In this document: piece by piece, positions 30,184 to 40,422 of the stretch | Layout: each line of letters begins with the position of its first letter | How positions within the stretch are numbered: the stretch's first letter is position 1 | Assembly (NCBI GenBank): GCA_946902875.1 | Contig: OX336340.1 | Location: 18,553,566-18,617,565, forward strand | Source of the DNA: Nematopogon swammerdamellus | Taxonomy: Eukaryota; Arthropoda; Insecta; Lepidoptera; Adelidae | DNA: 64,000 bases | Direction of reading: 5' to 3' | The notes under the pieces: generated by a model | What the model was told of the DNA's origin: nothing | Seen by the model: the letters and a program-made list of their open reading frames with translations, nothing else | Databases searched by the model: none | Program-made: the position numbers and the translations under genes

Positions 30184-30650
30184 GGGAGTGAAAGTTGGGC
30201 ATGGCAGACGAAGCATGAAAGCAGGATTAATGCTGTGGAAATGCGCGCGTTGAGAAGTATGTGTGGAGTTACAATGAAAGATAGATTGAGAAATACTGTA
30301 GTGCGAGAGCGCTGGGATATAGTGACAAGGATTGAGAAAGGGATGCTTCGGTGGTTCGGTCATGTTGGAAGAATGGATGATAGGAGACTAACGAAATAAA
30401 TTTATGAAGTAAAGGTGAGTGGAAGAGTCGGGAAGGGTCGCTCTAGACGCACGTACCTGGACCAGATCGGGCATGTGCTCAAAAAGGGGCAAGTGCTTAG
30501 TACCCGTAACCGACGAGCATGCAGAAGAACATTATGGGAGTGGAAGAGGCGGCAGAGGTGTGTCAGGATCGTGGCACGTGGAGATCCGTTGTCTCTGCCT
30601 ACCCCACCGGGAAACAGGCGTGACGCTATGTATGTATGTATGTAAAATAT
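30184..30650 (+). pseudogene. RTE-like LINE family P, C-terminal end
   Basis: The frame reads GSESWAWQTKHESRINAVEM, RALRSMCGVTMKDRLRN, then IEKGMLRWFGHVGRMDDRRL. This is the C-terminal region that follows the RT domain in RTE-type elements common in Lepidoptera. A TAA at about 30179 replaces the usual Tyr before GSE, and another TAA at 30397-30399 interrupts RRLTK*IYE. It continues SGRVGKGRSRRTYLDQIGHV to GNRRDAMYV and the (TATG)n tail. Endonuclease and catalytic RT regions are absent, so this is a dead 5'-truncated copy. Confidence 0.85.
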
Positions 30651-30693
30651 TAATTTGCATGTGGTTCTGAAAGAATAATTTGTCATGTTCAGT

Positions 30694-30728
30694 TATCCAC
30701 GCGGACGAAGTCGCGGGCAACAGCTAGC
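30694..30728 (+). mobile_element. Helitron-like 3' end motif
   Basis: ATCCACGCGGACGAAGTCGC then GGGCAACAGCTAG. The base after CTAG is C rather than T, so this may be a remnant. Confidence 0.4.
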
Positions 30729-31162
30729 TCTTAAAATAAAACAGAACAGTTTTCTTTAATTACTTTTCCCTTCGACAGGAAAATTCCCTTTTTTATCTCG
30801 AAAATGGTCGGTGACAATAAAACGTTTAAGAACCACTCGTTTGTTCTAGACTAGACGAAGTAGCTCGTATGCAATGTGCAATGACATTTCCATACTTCTG
30901 AATTCTTCAACTGTTGGCGTCCGTGTCGTCGCCGCCGTCGAGAGAGCGCGAACAGGGTGTCTGGCGCGGCGAGCCGGAGTGTCGAACAAACCGAACGCCC
31001 GCAATATCCCACTGCGCAAACATTGGGCTGACATCTGTGAGGAGGAAATAAGCGGCCGGGGCGGCTGCGGCGGGGGTGAGCACGCCCCGAGCACGGGCTC
31101 GTATTCACAGCTTTCCTCTAGCTAGTCCTTTATTTTGCATCATGGATTTTCTTGGTATCTGC
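30729..31162. other. No gene recognised; GC-rich patch
   Basis: 30905-31100 is GC-rich with overlapping frames on both strands (for example 30874-31125). None has a family motif. It could be a promoter-type CpG patch, but nothing adjacent supports a gene. Confidence 0.4.
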
Positions 31163-31371
31163 AGGCCAAGAATCCATATGAAGAGACACATCTCTTTGTA
31201 TGGATATTTTGAGCTCGCGAAATGATCTCAATTTCTCGCATATGTCACTTCTCTATTTACTGATACTGCAATACTGCATTGTCCGCCCTATGCCACATAT
31301 TACTTAATAGTTACTTCGTCCTATGCGATTCTCCACATTCCAGAGGTTAGTTTCCCATCGTCCATTGAGGG
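31163..31371. repeat. Tandem duplication, unit 1 (intact)
   Basis: CAAGAATCCATATGAAGAGA, GATATTTTGAGCTCGCGAAA, TGTCACTTCTCTATTTACTG and GCAATACTGCATTGTCCGCC, ending CTCCACATTCCAGAGGTTAG. Each unit begins with an ATCCATATGAAGAGA...TCTCTTCATATGGAT-type hairpin. Confidence 0.85.
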
Positions 31372-32285
31372 CAAGAATCCATATGAAGAGACGCATCTCT
31401 TCATATGGATATTTTGAGCGATCGAAATGATCTAAATTTCTCTGATATGTTTTTTTTTATTGACAGCGCGACATATGGCGCCGAGCCACCCATAAGGTGT
31501 CTAACGACGCCCACGGACATTCGGTCGTATGCGGGGGTTGCGAATGCCATGCCGGCCTGACAGGTGCCCATTCACGCCCCTCTTGAAGGACCCAAGACTG
31601 TACTTGGGGGGAAATATATGGGTAGGGAGAGCGTTCTAGAGTTTAACGGTTCTGTAGAGGAAAGATCTGCAGAATCGATTGGTACGCATCCGCGGCAAGT
31701 CCAGCGTGTAGGGATGCAATCCCTGCCCAGTGCGCGTGGTGCGAAGGAAAGGGGACGGCGGGATCGCATTAAACAGCTCCTCCGAGTACTCCCCATGGAA
31801 TAAGCGATAGAACACACTTAGGGATCCGACATCCGTACGGTGTTGCTGTACATCCGTACAGTGGTTCTAGATCGCAGGACGCACGGCTCGACGCTGGATT
31901 GAGTCCAGAGGCGCAAGCTGGTATTCCTACAGCCATCCCACAGGTTCGAGCAGTACTCCAAGCAGGACCTGATCTGCGATTTATACAGAAGCAGCTTTTG
32001 GTTCGGCGTGAAGTACCGTCGCACCTTATTGAGTACGCCCAGCTTTTTAGAAGCCAGCTTGGCCTTCCCCTTGATATGGCGACGAAAGTTCAGGTCGTGC
32101 GACAGTTCGACGCCGAGGACCCCGAGGTGTTCGCTTAATTTAAGCGACGTGCCTTGAAGTGAAGGAGCTGGTGTGAACGCCGCTCTCTTGGCACTAAACG
32201 CGCTGTCACTTCTCTATTTACTGATTACTGCAATACTGCATTGTCCACCCTATGCGCTTCTCCACATTGCAAAGGTTAACTTGTA
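31372..32285. repeat. Tandem duplication, unit 2 (interrupted by LINE D)
   Basis: 31372-31450 repeats the first half of unit 1 and 32207-32285 repeats the second half (CACTTCTCTATTTACTGATT, GCAATACTGCATTGTCCACC, CTCCACATTGCAAAGGTTA). LINE D lies exactly between them, so the duplication predates the insertion. Confidence 0.85.
31451..32206 (-). pseudogene. LINE D: decayed ORF2 C-terminus and 3' UTR
   Basis: On the minus strand about 32130-31860 encodes LGVELSHDLNFR-like, ASKKLGVLN-like and RRYFTPNQKLLLYKSQIRSC, then LEYCSNLWDG. These are thumb-region motifs of Jockey/CR1-type LINE reverse transcriptases. Farther on the frame shifts, though RTNRFC/NRYASS-type remnants are suggested near 31680. 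The 3' UTR (31475-31560) carries GGCGCCGAGCCACCCATAAG. Catalytic motifs are missing and the frame is broken, so the copy is inactive. Related pieces: 12612-12704 and 42546-43022. Confidence 0.8.
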
Positions 32286-32959
32286 AAGAATGCTACATTG
32301 CATTAAACTCGCCTTTTGTGTTTCATGTTTTTATGGTGTACAATAAACTATATTTGTTTTCACTTGATTTGACTGGATTTAATTTATGGGATAATAAAGC
32401 AATCGTAATTAGAACGAATATAATAAAAATCTTAATCTATACATATCTTCTATACATATAATAAAATCGTAGAGGTAAGAAAGTCTGTACATTGAATGTA
32501 TTCGGAAAAAAACTAACCAGGGTGGCTTAAAATGAGATACTGAACATGTTGGAACAGTTTTTAAAATTTTTGTTTGTTTGTTTGTTTGTCTGTACGCGCA
32601 TCACGCAAAAACCACTGAACGGAATTAGACGAAACTTTGTATAGTGGCAGTTTATATGCCGGGTTAACATAATACGTAAAAAAAATTAACAAAAATAAAA
32701 AAAAATTAACAATTATAAACATTATTGCGCGTTTAAAATCACGTAGTCCAAAGTAAAGGTAAAAACAATTTTAAATGGCATGTTGACAACGGAGAACTGT
32801 CATCTCGACGTGAGCTGGCCGGTGACAAATTTTTTGATAAATAAAAATAATAATTGAAAGTCGAAGTTATTTCGTTGTCATTGGTGCAATAAAATTTATA
32901 TATCTGTTGCCCGCGGCTTCGCTCGCGTGAAAATCGTATTTAAAAAAAAGAAAGTAAGT

Positions 32960-33497
32960 AACTAAAGACGGGCCCGAAGGCGGATCTGCGCTCACGTAAA
33001 CGATATTCTTTCTCGATGAAAGTAACTAAGGGCGAGGCGAAAGGCGGAGCTGATTTCAGGAAGAAGAAAAACATTCTTGAAGAAAATAAGTAACTAAGGG
33101 CGAGGCCGAAGGCCAAGCTCTATTCTGGAAGACCATAAACCTTCTCGAAGAAATTAAGTAACTATGGGCGAGGCCGTAGGCCGAGCTGCGTTCAGGAAGA
33201 AGCTAAACCATCTTGAAGAAAGTAAGTAACTAAGGCGAGGCCGAAGGCCGAGCTACGTTCGGATAATTGAAAAACCATCTCGAAGAAAGCAAGTAACTAT
33301 GGGCGAGGCCGAAGGCCGAGCTGCGTTCAGGAAGAAGCTAAACCATCTTGAAGAAAGTAAGCAACTAAGGCGAGGCCGAAGGCCGAGCTACGTTCTGACA
33401 AATGATAAACCATCTCGAAGAAAGCAAGTAACTAAGGGCGAGGCCGAAGGCCGAGCTGCGTTCAGGAAGAAGCTAAACCATCTCGAATAAAGTTAAT
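32960..33497 (+). repeat. Tandem array, about 8 units of 66 bp
   Basis: The unit is AGTAACTAAGGGCGAGGCCG, AAGGCCGAGCTGCGTTCAGG, AAGAAGCTAAACCATCTTGA, AGAAAGTA. Cores near 33104, 33170, 33237, 33303, 33370 and 33437 are well conserved; the two leftmost are degenerate. The core GGCCGAAGGCC is itself self-complementary. Confidence 0.93.
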
Positions 33498-33602
33498 TAA
33501 TATTAAGATTGAGTTAATTTAATTTAAATTTTATTGTAAAGTCCACGCTTCTAACGGCAAATATACCGTGCATCCTAAAACCTCGCGGTTATTCCCGGCT
33601 GG

Positions 33603-34001
33603 ATGGCAAGAGGCCCGATGCTAGAGACCTTAGTGCCATGGACTAAGGGTAGTTCTGTGATGTGGGACGCCACTTTTGTTCTCACATTGGCTCCAAGTCA
33701 CGTTAGGACATCTTCAAGAGCGGCTGGCGCGGCCGAGGCTGGGGCGGAGAGCCTCCAACGCAGCAAATATAGAAATATAATTAAAGATTTCGAATTTGTT
33801 GCGTTTGCGGTTGAAACCCTCGGTCCGTGGAGCAGTGAAGCCAAAAGAGGCTTGAGCTGGTTGACGCAACTGGTGTCCCGTCATCAAGAGCTTATGTACT
33901 TCATTCAAAGGGTAAGTCTTGCCATCCAGCGGGGTAATGCCGCAAGTGCTCTAAGAACATTTGAAAATGCCCGTTTTGATAGTTATTTTAATGTTTGTTA
34001 G
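33603..34001 (+). pseudogene. Retroelement C-terminal ORF fragment inside Helitron
   Basis: A 132-codon frame holds TLVPWTKGSSVMWDATFVLT, LAPSHVRTSSRAAGAAEAGA, VAFAVETLGPWSSEAK and [18 protein letters not shown]. The pattern LVPW..G...WDAT..DTLAPSH, ETLGPWG.EA, RIS.AIQRGNAAS is one I recall from the extreme C-terminus of reverse-transcriptase polyproteins in many invertebrates. Upstream, another frame reads RLDGKRPDARDLS. Its RPDG-like piece normally directly precedes LVPW, so a frameshift at about 33615-33640 is likely. The segment probably was captured by the Helitron and has no independent function. Confidence 0.6.
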
Positions 34002-34094
34002 GTAGGTTTAATTATTTAGTTATTAATATTACTTTTTTATTTATATGAAATAAATAGATTGAGTAAACGATATTATATTCTATCGAAGAAAGGA

Positions 34095-34390
34095 AGTCTT
34101 TAAGGGCGAGGCCCGAAGGCGGAAGAGGGTTTTTGGTTTACCTGAACGCAGCTCGGCCTTCGGCCTCGCACTTAGTTCCTTCCTTTCTTCCAGAAGGTTT
34201 GTCGTCTTCCTGAACGCAGCTCGGCCTTCGGCCTCGCCCTTACTTCCTTTATTTGAGAAAGGTTTATCGTTTACCTGAAAGCAGCTCGGCCTTCGGCCTC
34301 GCCCTTAGTTAGTTACTTTCTTTAAGAAGGTTTATCGATTACCTGAACGCAGCTCGGCCTTCGGCCTCGCCCTTAGTTACTTACATTCTT
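34095..34390 (-). repeat. Inverted array of the same 66-bp unit
   Basis: One forward core (GGGCGAGGCCCGAAGG, about 34103) is followed by four inverted cores (GCAGCTCGGCCTTCGGCCTC near 34148, 34213, 34281 and 34346), again spaced about 66 bases. Confidence 0.9.
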
Positions 34391-34436
34391 CTTTGGAATA
34401 CGAATTTCACGCGAGCGGAGCCGCGGGCTCAGCTAG

Positions 34437-34821
34437 TCTAATATAAAATAACTACAAACCAACTAAACATCGTTCTCTTCCATCGTTTGGGCGTTGAGAA
34501 TCGTCCAGATAGAAGCAGTATTCCCCTGTTGAATAGTCAGGCAAATCTTTAGATAGCTGTGGGCAGGGCACATTTATCCTCACTCGCCACGCACGCTCGA
34601 TCATTAGCTTTCCCAAGTCCTTGACTTTTGGCGTCCTGCCTCCAGAAATACCTCATTGAGTTCCTGAACGACTGAAATGTCTAGGAAATCTTACCAATGA
34701 AGAAAGCTTAGTCTAAACTTCCAAAAGACGTCTTTCCGGACCTGTAACTACCTTCTTCCTTTAAACAGAAGGCATCATTATTTTTAGAAAAATCAATCAA
34801 TTTATCTCAGTTCTGTACACA
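34437..34821. other. No recognisable feature
   Basis: No gene or repeat recognised. Confidence 0.45.
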
Positions 34822-34939
34822 ATGGCACGACCGAAGGGAGGCACTGACATGACACCTAGTTCACCAAGGTGTTATGGGCTGACATCACGAATGTAGTTAG
34901 GTGATGTAGAGCCAACCGTGTCAGTTTCCAAAAAAAAAG
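34822..34939 (+). mobile_element. SINE-B 3' fragment
   Basis: GGCACGACCGAAGGGAGGCA, GTTATGGGCTGACATCACGA and ACCGTGTCAGTTTCCAAAAA. Confidence 0.82.
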
Positions 34940-35164
34940 TATTGTATTGTATTTTATATATTTATTCCACTTAAATAAAATATGGGCAAAAGGTAACACT
35001 TAATGCCTCTAGGCATTTTCTAACAGAATACCTTAGTGCTTCCCTTCATTTCGCTTCAGCCCGAAAAAACCTTAGGGTCCAGATGTTTACAAATTATAAA
35101 GCCGGAATTGTGGCCTATTTTACTCCGCTTATCCGAGTATAACTAGGGTCGTCGCCCTCATAAG

Positions 35165-35480
35165 GTGTCAGTCAGTCAGTCAGTCAGCGTGTAAGCGTCC
35201 ACTGCTGGACATACGCCTCTCCAATTTTCCTCCAGTCCTCCCGGCCTTCAGCGATACGGAACCACTGCTTTCCGCCGACGTACTTGATGTCGTCGTCCCA
35301 CCGGGCGGGTGGTCTTCCCACACTCCGTTTTCCTGTCCACGGCCGCCAGTGTAGGACACGGTTACTCCAACGGTCATCGTCTCTTCGGCTAACGTGCCCA
35401 GCCCACTGCCACTTGAGCTTAGCCACCCGGTGTACCAGAAGGTGTAACATTCAGAAATATCCGACCCTCATACACTATGA
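35165..35480 (-). pseudogene. RTE-like LINE family Q, C-terminus and tail
   Basis: The minus frame from about 35450 to 35184 reads HRVAKLKWQWAGHVSRRDDD, RWSNRVLHWRPWTGKRSVGR, PPARWDDDIKYVGG and ...DWRKIGEAYVQQWTLTR. AKLKWQWAGHVARR...GRRSVGRPPTRW is a hallmark of a lepidopteran RTE-type endonuclease/RT C-terminus, as I recall it. The tail on the plus strand is (CAGT)n at 35168-35188. The rest of the element is missing. Confidence 0.85.
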
Positions 35481-35827
35481 CAGCTGGCGATCACAGCCTC
35501 TTCCATCGCTCGCGCGCGACCATCCACTTTACAAATAATCAGAGAAATACAAAACATTGAAGTGGGATCAGCTTGTCAAGCAGGCGAAAAGTCATAAGTG
35601 GTGTGCACAAGAACGAAATTTCAAACTTCGAATGGAAAAGGGGATTCGAAAGGACTGCTATGCTATTCAATGGGTATTAATATTTGAACGCCGACTCATA
35701 TACTGGCTAAGCCGGGCCGCATAATTCCAAAGTCTAGTACGGAAGTTCACGAAAACAGTTTTATTGATTTTTTTACTTCATTTTGCAATTGTTTTAGGAC
35801 ATTTAGGCCAGTGTCATGTATAGTGGA
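35481..35827. other. No recognisable feature
   Basis: No gene recognised. Confidence 0.4.
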
Positions 35828-36030
35828 CTAGCTTTTGCCCGCGGCTTCGCTTAGCGACACTTTTTCTCATAGCTCAGGCCGCCGATGATGACGTTGCGTT
35901 ATGATTTATAGCATATAACCATGTTGAGAAGGGACAGAATGTAACAGTGAAAACGGTATGTAAATCGATAAAGTGGTTCTCGAGCTATAAGTATATTCAT
36001 ATATTGACATACGATACACGGTCGCCCGTA
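35828..36030 (-). mobile_element. Helitron-like end, inverted
   Basis: On the plus strand CTAGCTTTTGCCCGCGGCTT then CGC, so the minus strand ends GCGAAGCCGCGGGCAAAAGCTAG followed by T. AAGTGGTTCTCGAGCTATAA (about 35971) is a word also seen in the short elements at 41273 and 55533. The other boundary is uncertain. Confidence 0.5.
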
Positions 36031-36074
36031 GAAACTTCTCTTTATTTATTAGGAATTCATGGTCCGGTGCGGTC

Positions 36075-36140
36075 ATTTTAAAATACGGAGAAAGATGCAG
36101 TGGGCTATTCTTTTTAAGTACCGACGACCCCACACGGTAG
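36075..36140 (-). mobile_element. Shared A/B head fragment
   Basis: GGAGAAAGATGCAGTGGGCT, ATTCTTTTTAAGTACCG and CCCCACACGGTA: the reverse complement of the shared head, without a body. Confidence 0.7.
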
Positions 36141-36145
36141 CGTAC

Positions 36146-36256
36146 CGACCCAACACGGTTATCTTGTCCTAATACTTTGCTAAATGTAGTGGACGGTGTT
36201 ATGCTGTAATTTACAAGAGTACTTGCAGCACAACACCGACTACTCTGCTTACTCCA
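36146..36256 (+). mobile_element. SINE-A body fragment
   Basis: ATCTTGTCCTAATACTTTGC, GTTATGCTGTAATTTACAAG, TGCAGCACAACACCGACTAC and TCTGCTTACTCC. Confidence 0.72.
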
Positions 36257-36257
36257 A

Positions 36258-36440
36258 TTCTTTTTATGTAATCCGGTATGGGTGGCTGAGTCAGAGGGGC
36301 CAAAGCGCATGCTCCGACCAGCCAATATCACCTCCGAGAAGGTAGATGCCATACCGGAGATTTCCCTGGATTGCTGGCTATACTGGACTAGAGGAGAACA
36401 CAACCGAGGCTGCTATGCGGCCATCTTACATCCAGATTGT
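36258..36440 (-). mobile_element. SINE-C 3' half
   Basis: TTTATGTAATCCGGTATGGG, CAGCCAATATCACCTCCGAG, GGATTGCTGGCTATACTGGA and CCGAGGCTGCTATGCGGCCA. Confidence 0.85.
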
Positions 36441-36892
36441 GGGAATATATAGCGTGTGGTACGTAATTTGTATAGACCAAGGTAATTTAAAACCCCGTAC
36501 AATAACAATGACAGTTCTATAATGTTGAATTGTTCGACGAAAGGGGATCGAGTTTCCCTCGTCAGTCGTCTACAACGGATGGGTCGCCTGGTCCACACGA
36601 GCAGAGCATTGTTCCCAACTCATCCCGCCGCGGATGCACTCGGACAATGCCCATTTAGATTCGACGTCATCGTATCGGTCGTGCGATGCTTCCAGTGAGC
36701 ATGGATAAAGCAGTTCCACTACGAATTGTGGTTAAAACGTTTGGCCACTCAGATGCTGTTGACAAAGTTAGTAGAAGCTTTAGTTACCCTATTTTTAAAA
36801 CGAATCAAACAAAACAAAGAAGGGAAAAATTATAAAATCCGGGAATTTGCCGCTTTGAAAAGTTTTGAAAATGCAGCCAATAATAGTTACAG
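36441..36892. other. No recognisable feature
   Basis: No gene or repeat recognised. Confidence 0.4.
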
Positions 36893-36957
36893 TAGCCGGC
36901 CGACATCACGGATGCTGAAGGTGATGTAGCCAACCGTGTCAATGTCCATAAAAAAAA
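36893..36957 (+). mobile_element. SINE-B 3' end fragment
   Basis: GACATCACGGATGCTGAAGG, TGATGTAGCCAACCGTGTCA, ATGTCCATAAAAAAAA. Confidence 0.75.
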
Positions 36958-37588
36958 TTAAAAAAAATTTTACATAAATAGGTAACTTTTAGCGCAGTTA
37001 CACATTATATCTATATACCTACTCGTAGGTATATAAGCAAAAGCTCTTCCAAACTCTTTTCACCCTGTATAATCAGAGATTTACGGGTGCGATCTCAAAA
37101 TCCCACCTGCTTACTTTTGAAGTAATCCCAGCTAGGAAGTTGTAACTAAATTTTTTTTCTTTCGTACCGTCGACGGTGTTCTGCCGAGAAACTACCGTCG
37201 GCATTCATCCCCGTAGTTATAAAATTCTGTTGTTTATTCCGCACAGTGTTGGTTAGACTCTTCGCACGGTAGCACACAGCATTTTGAACTTTTCATCCTG
37301 TGCATTTAATAATGAATTCTGTTTGAAATTTTGCAAATGAGGAGTGTGTTGCGGGCGGGACCGGGCGGCCGGCTCGCCGAGGGCGGAACGAATGCGGCCG
37401 ACGTGCGATAAACCGGATATAAACCAGGATTAGTTTAAACTATTAACCGAGCCTGCGCGGGGCATAAATTACCACACCTCCGCCTCGCCGGCTGGCTTAG
37501 TCCTCCGTGTTATATTTTAACTTAAAGGTTTTAATTTATAGGGACACTGCCAAAATCGCCACCGTAGACGTACCTAGTAACTTAAGTT
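36958..37588. other. No gene recognised; GC-rich patch
   Basis: 37350-37500 is GC-rich (GCGGGCGGGACCGGGCGGCC). No supporting gene evidence. Confidence 0.45.
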
Positions 37589-38019
37589 TGAAGCGGCGGC
37601 TGGCCCAGTGGTTTGGGCATCGGCTTCTCGTGCGATAGGTCCGAGGTTCGAATCCGGTCGGCGTGTACCAATGAGTTTTTTCTGACGAAACAATTTACGT
37701 TCACATCTACACCTTTTTTTTTTTTTTATTTACGTGCATACCTACACCTGCTGCTTCACCGTTCGGAACCGGTGTAAAACTGTATCCATACTAGGTGGGG
37801 TAGGCTCAAATTGTCGCCGACTAGGTTGGTACGACTGTACTGGGTGTAAGATGGCCGCATAGCAGCCTCGGTTGTGTTCTCCTCTAGTCCATTATAGCCA
37901 GCAATCCAGGAAAGTGTCCTGTATGGCACCTACCTTCTCGAAGGTGATATTGGCTAGTCGGTGCATGTGCTTTACCTCCTCCGAGTCAACCACCCAAATC
38001 GGATTACATAAAAAAAAAA
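37589..38019 (+). mobile_element. SINE-C, full length with tRNA-derived head
   Basis: GCGGCTGGCCCAGTGGTTTG provides an A box. TCCGAGGTTCGAATCCGGTC provides a B box 38 bases downstream, as in a tRNA, with a terminal GGCG. The C body follows and ends ATCGGATTACATAAAAAAAA. The head is a tRNA-like pol III promoter. TTTACGT(G/T)CA.A.CTACACC occurs twice around a T14 run (37695-37750), so the copy holds an internal duplication or a fusion of two copies. Confidence 0.88.
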
Positions 38020-39298
38020 CTAGTATCTCACCTGCTGTGACTGTTTAGTAGCCGGCAAAATATCGGAGTCTCGTCGCGCGACAAATCACAACTTTGGAAA
38101 ATTCATTGGTTCAATACTTCTATTACTTAATTATTCACTGTTTATGAACTAACGGTAACAAATTTAATTAAAACTTCTGTAAACGGTGTTTTGATTCAAT
38201 TTCCGTTTGTTGCCTTTTCGTTCACAAAGCTGGCTGCGGATATTTGGAGGAATTGGGCGAAAACTTAGATTTAATTTGGTGGAAAATCGAGTTTAGCTTT
38301 TAGCTAACTACCTAAATTGTCTGCCTGTCTCCAGCCCGTATATTCCGATGATTTCGTTTTGATTTTGATGTTTCAATTCTACTTTTAAACTTCTTTATGG
38401 AGATCTATCCTCTCTATTGATACTGTTATTTCCTTTTCAATTCTAATCATCACTTAGTCAGTGAGTTGCTATTGTCGTTGTATTTAGAATAATAAATTCA
38501 AATTCAAAAACTTTTTATTCAAAAAACATAAGACAGACAAAAGTATAAATGTAAAAAATAAAATAAGGTAATAAAATAAAATTAAAATAATATACAACTT
38601 AAAGACTAACTTATGTTTAGTTAATGGGTATCAGGCACAGTTTACCTCTTCCCATAACCGGAAAGACACTGACTTTAAGCCTGACCCCTAAAGAATAATA
38701 AAGAAAGCAAACACCATTAGTTATCGTTAACATAACAATTTACTACGATAACGCACTCCACAAAGCAATTGAACCTCTCGCAATGATCCACACCATTAGC
38801 CTAACCCGCGCGGACGTGATTGCATCGGCACGGTAATCCGCACACGCAGGATGCCGAAACATGTCCATATCGGAGCGGACCTTGCAGTGTGGAAACATTC
38901 CTATGAAACTGCATGGCTACGTGGTGGTATTCACGCGTGGATAGGACTTGCAGGAAGTATTCAGGGGTATAAATTGACCTTTGATGACAATCAAAATAGA
39001 AAACTGCAAAGAATTAAAAAAAAATAGAAGAACCGTTAACTCATGCAGCACATGTGAAAAGTTAAATGGTAAAATCCAAAGTAAATCCGTTGAGTCGTTC
39101 GGGAATTATAAGTTAATTTTAGATTGTACGCTAGCAGCTGTATCGTAGCTCAGTTCGGGTAAAATTTAGACTAATGACAAATCGGATTAAAGATCTAATA
39201 TTAAATACACGACCTTCTATATAATAATTTTTCAATACATTCTGATATTAAGGGATCAAAGTGGAAATACAATCTTCCTTCGATCCTTTCCCTGCTGC
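38020..39298. other. Mostly unrecognised; possible LINE tail
   Basis: AATTCAAATTCAAAAACTTT and TTATTCAAAAAACATAAGAC (about 38498-38535) look like the minus-strand (TTTGAA)n tail of a CR1-type LINE. Nothing else recognised. Confidence 0.4.
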
Positions 39299-39381
39299 AG
39301 CAGAGCGGAGAAAAAAGTATCCTTCGATCCACTAGGGGGAGCAGAGTGGAGAAAAAAGTATCCTTCGATCCACTAGTCTAG
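39299..39381. repeat. Two-unit tandem repeat ending in a palindrome
   Basis: GCAGAGCGGAGAAAAAAGTA then TCCTTCGATCCACTAG at 39299-39335 is repeated at 39341-39376 with one change. It ends in GATCCACTAG/CTAGTGGATC (about 39367-39386), an inverted pair around TCTAG. A similar GGATCAAAGTGG occurs at 39253. Confidence 0.85.
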
Positions 39382-40422
39382 TGGATCAAAGTGGACGCAC
39401 CTGAATTCAAAGGTAGTATTATAATAATCAAGTATATTTTCATTTCGATCATAAAACGTTCATAAATGGTAATTTTGCAAATTTTTTTGCCACGAATTTG
39501 ATTATTTAGAGATATTTTTGTTATGTATTGTTTTATACACTAAATTGGAATATTCAGTAGTTTTAATCAAAAATAACTTTGCTGATGTTGATTGTAACGT
39601 TTGACGTGGTTTACTATCTGAACGATGAGGCCACTGAGATCTTTCCAATCATAGTAAATGAGGCTGTCCCCTACGCGGCTGGCGCGGCCGCATTGCTTGT
39701 AAGTTATATTTTTTGAAAAATTATATGTCGCAACGGGGCTTGGAACCATACATTTTAATACGACAGACCGGGGCTTAATCACTATTTTATCCGCCATTAG
39801 TCCAAAGCTAAGTGGCGATATATCGAGTAAAGCTACCTATAATTTTTATGCTTTACGCTAGCGAAACGTGATTTTTAGTTATATAAACAGGGCGTCAAAT
39901 ATCTGAAAGCCAAGCCTACCAAACATTCTGTTTTTGTGTAAATAATTATAGACTAAACCATCAAATCACCGGCGGCAGCGACTTTCGACGGAATAATCCC
40001 TCGATTCAAAGTAGGTAATCCATCAAAGTTAGGTGAATAATTTAGCTGAAAGTTGCCTAGTTTTAAGGTAAAATTAATCTGACGTGAATAGAAATATAAG
40101 GTGACAACTTCTAAATCCTAAATGTATTTTCAGAAGCACTTTGGCTAAAAAGCCAAGCGCAAAAGCGCCGCATGTATAAATATTAAAATTTGATATTTTG
40201 ACAAATGAGACAAAATTCACGAAAAAAATAATAATTCGACCAAAATCTAAATCATCCAGTTTTGATCGCCAGCTCCTCAAATGAGACAACGACGTGGCTC
40301 CCATTTTATCAAAGATCAGTATTACCAAAAATTACTATGATTTTTATTATTCGTCTCTAAATAGCGAAACGCGGATACAACATTACGAGTAAGTATCAAC
40401 CCCTTCACAAGTCTCTTTAAAG
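39382..40422. other. No recognisable feature
   Basis: Short frames on the minus strand (39567-39797, 40074-40328) have no family resemblance. Confidence 0.45.

Larger units (their letters stand above)
32436..34436 (+). mobile_element. Helitron-like element, about 2.0 kb, non-autonomous
   Basis: Begins A|TCTATACATATC (32436) and ends GCGAGCGGAGCCGCGGGCTC, AGCTAG|T (34436). The closing GCGG-AG-CCGC hairpin 12 bases before CTAG and the A...T insertion context fit Helitron rules. TTTGTTTGTTTGTCTGTACG and AAAACCACTGAACGGAATTA near the left end are words I associate with lepidopteran Helitrons. No Rep/helicase is encoded. Inside are arrays of a 66-bp repeat in opposite orientations around a retroelement ORF fragment. 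A GC-rich CCCGCGGCTTCGCTCGCGTG block at 32909-32928 mirrors the right end, so an older inner element is possible. Confidence 0.65.

Noticed and set aside
33100..33490. CRISPR-like array
   Set aside because: Regular spacing of a palindromic core, but the 'spacers' are also repeated, so it is a plain 66-bp tandem repeat in a eukaryotic Helitron-like element.
35906..36403. 165-codon minus-strand frame
   Set aside because: Runs through SINE-A, the shared head and SINE-C, so it is a chance frame across repeats.
37589..37660. tRNA gene
   Set aside because: A and B boxes are good, but the sequence continues into the SINE-C body with an A tail and no terminator, so it is a SINE head.
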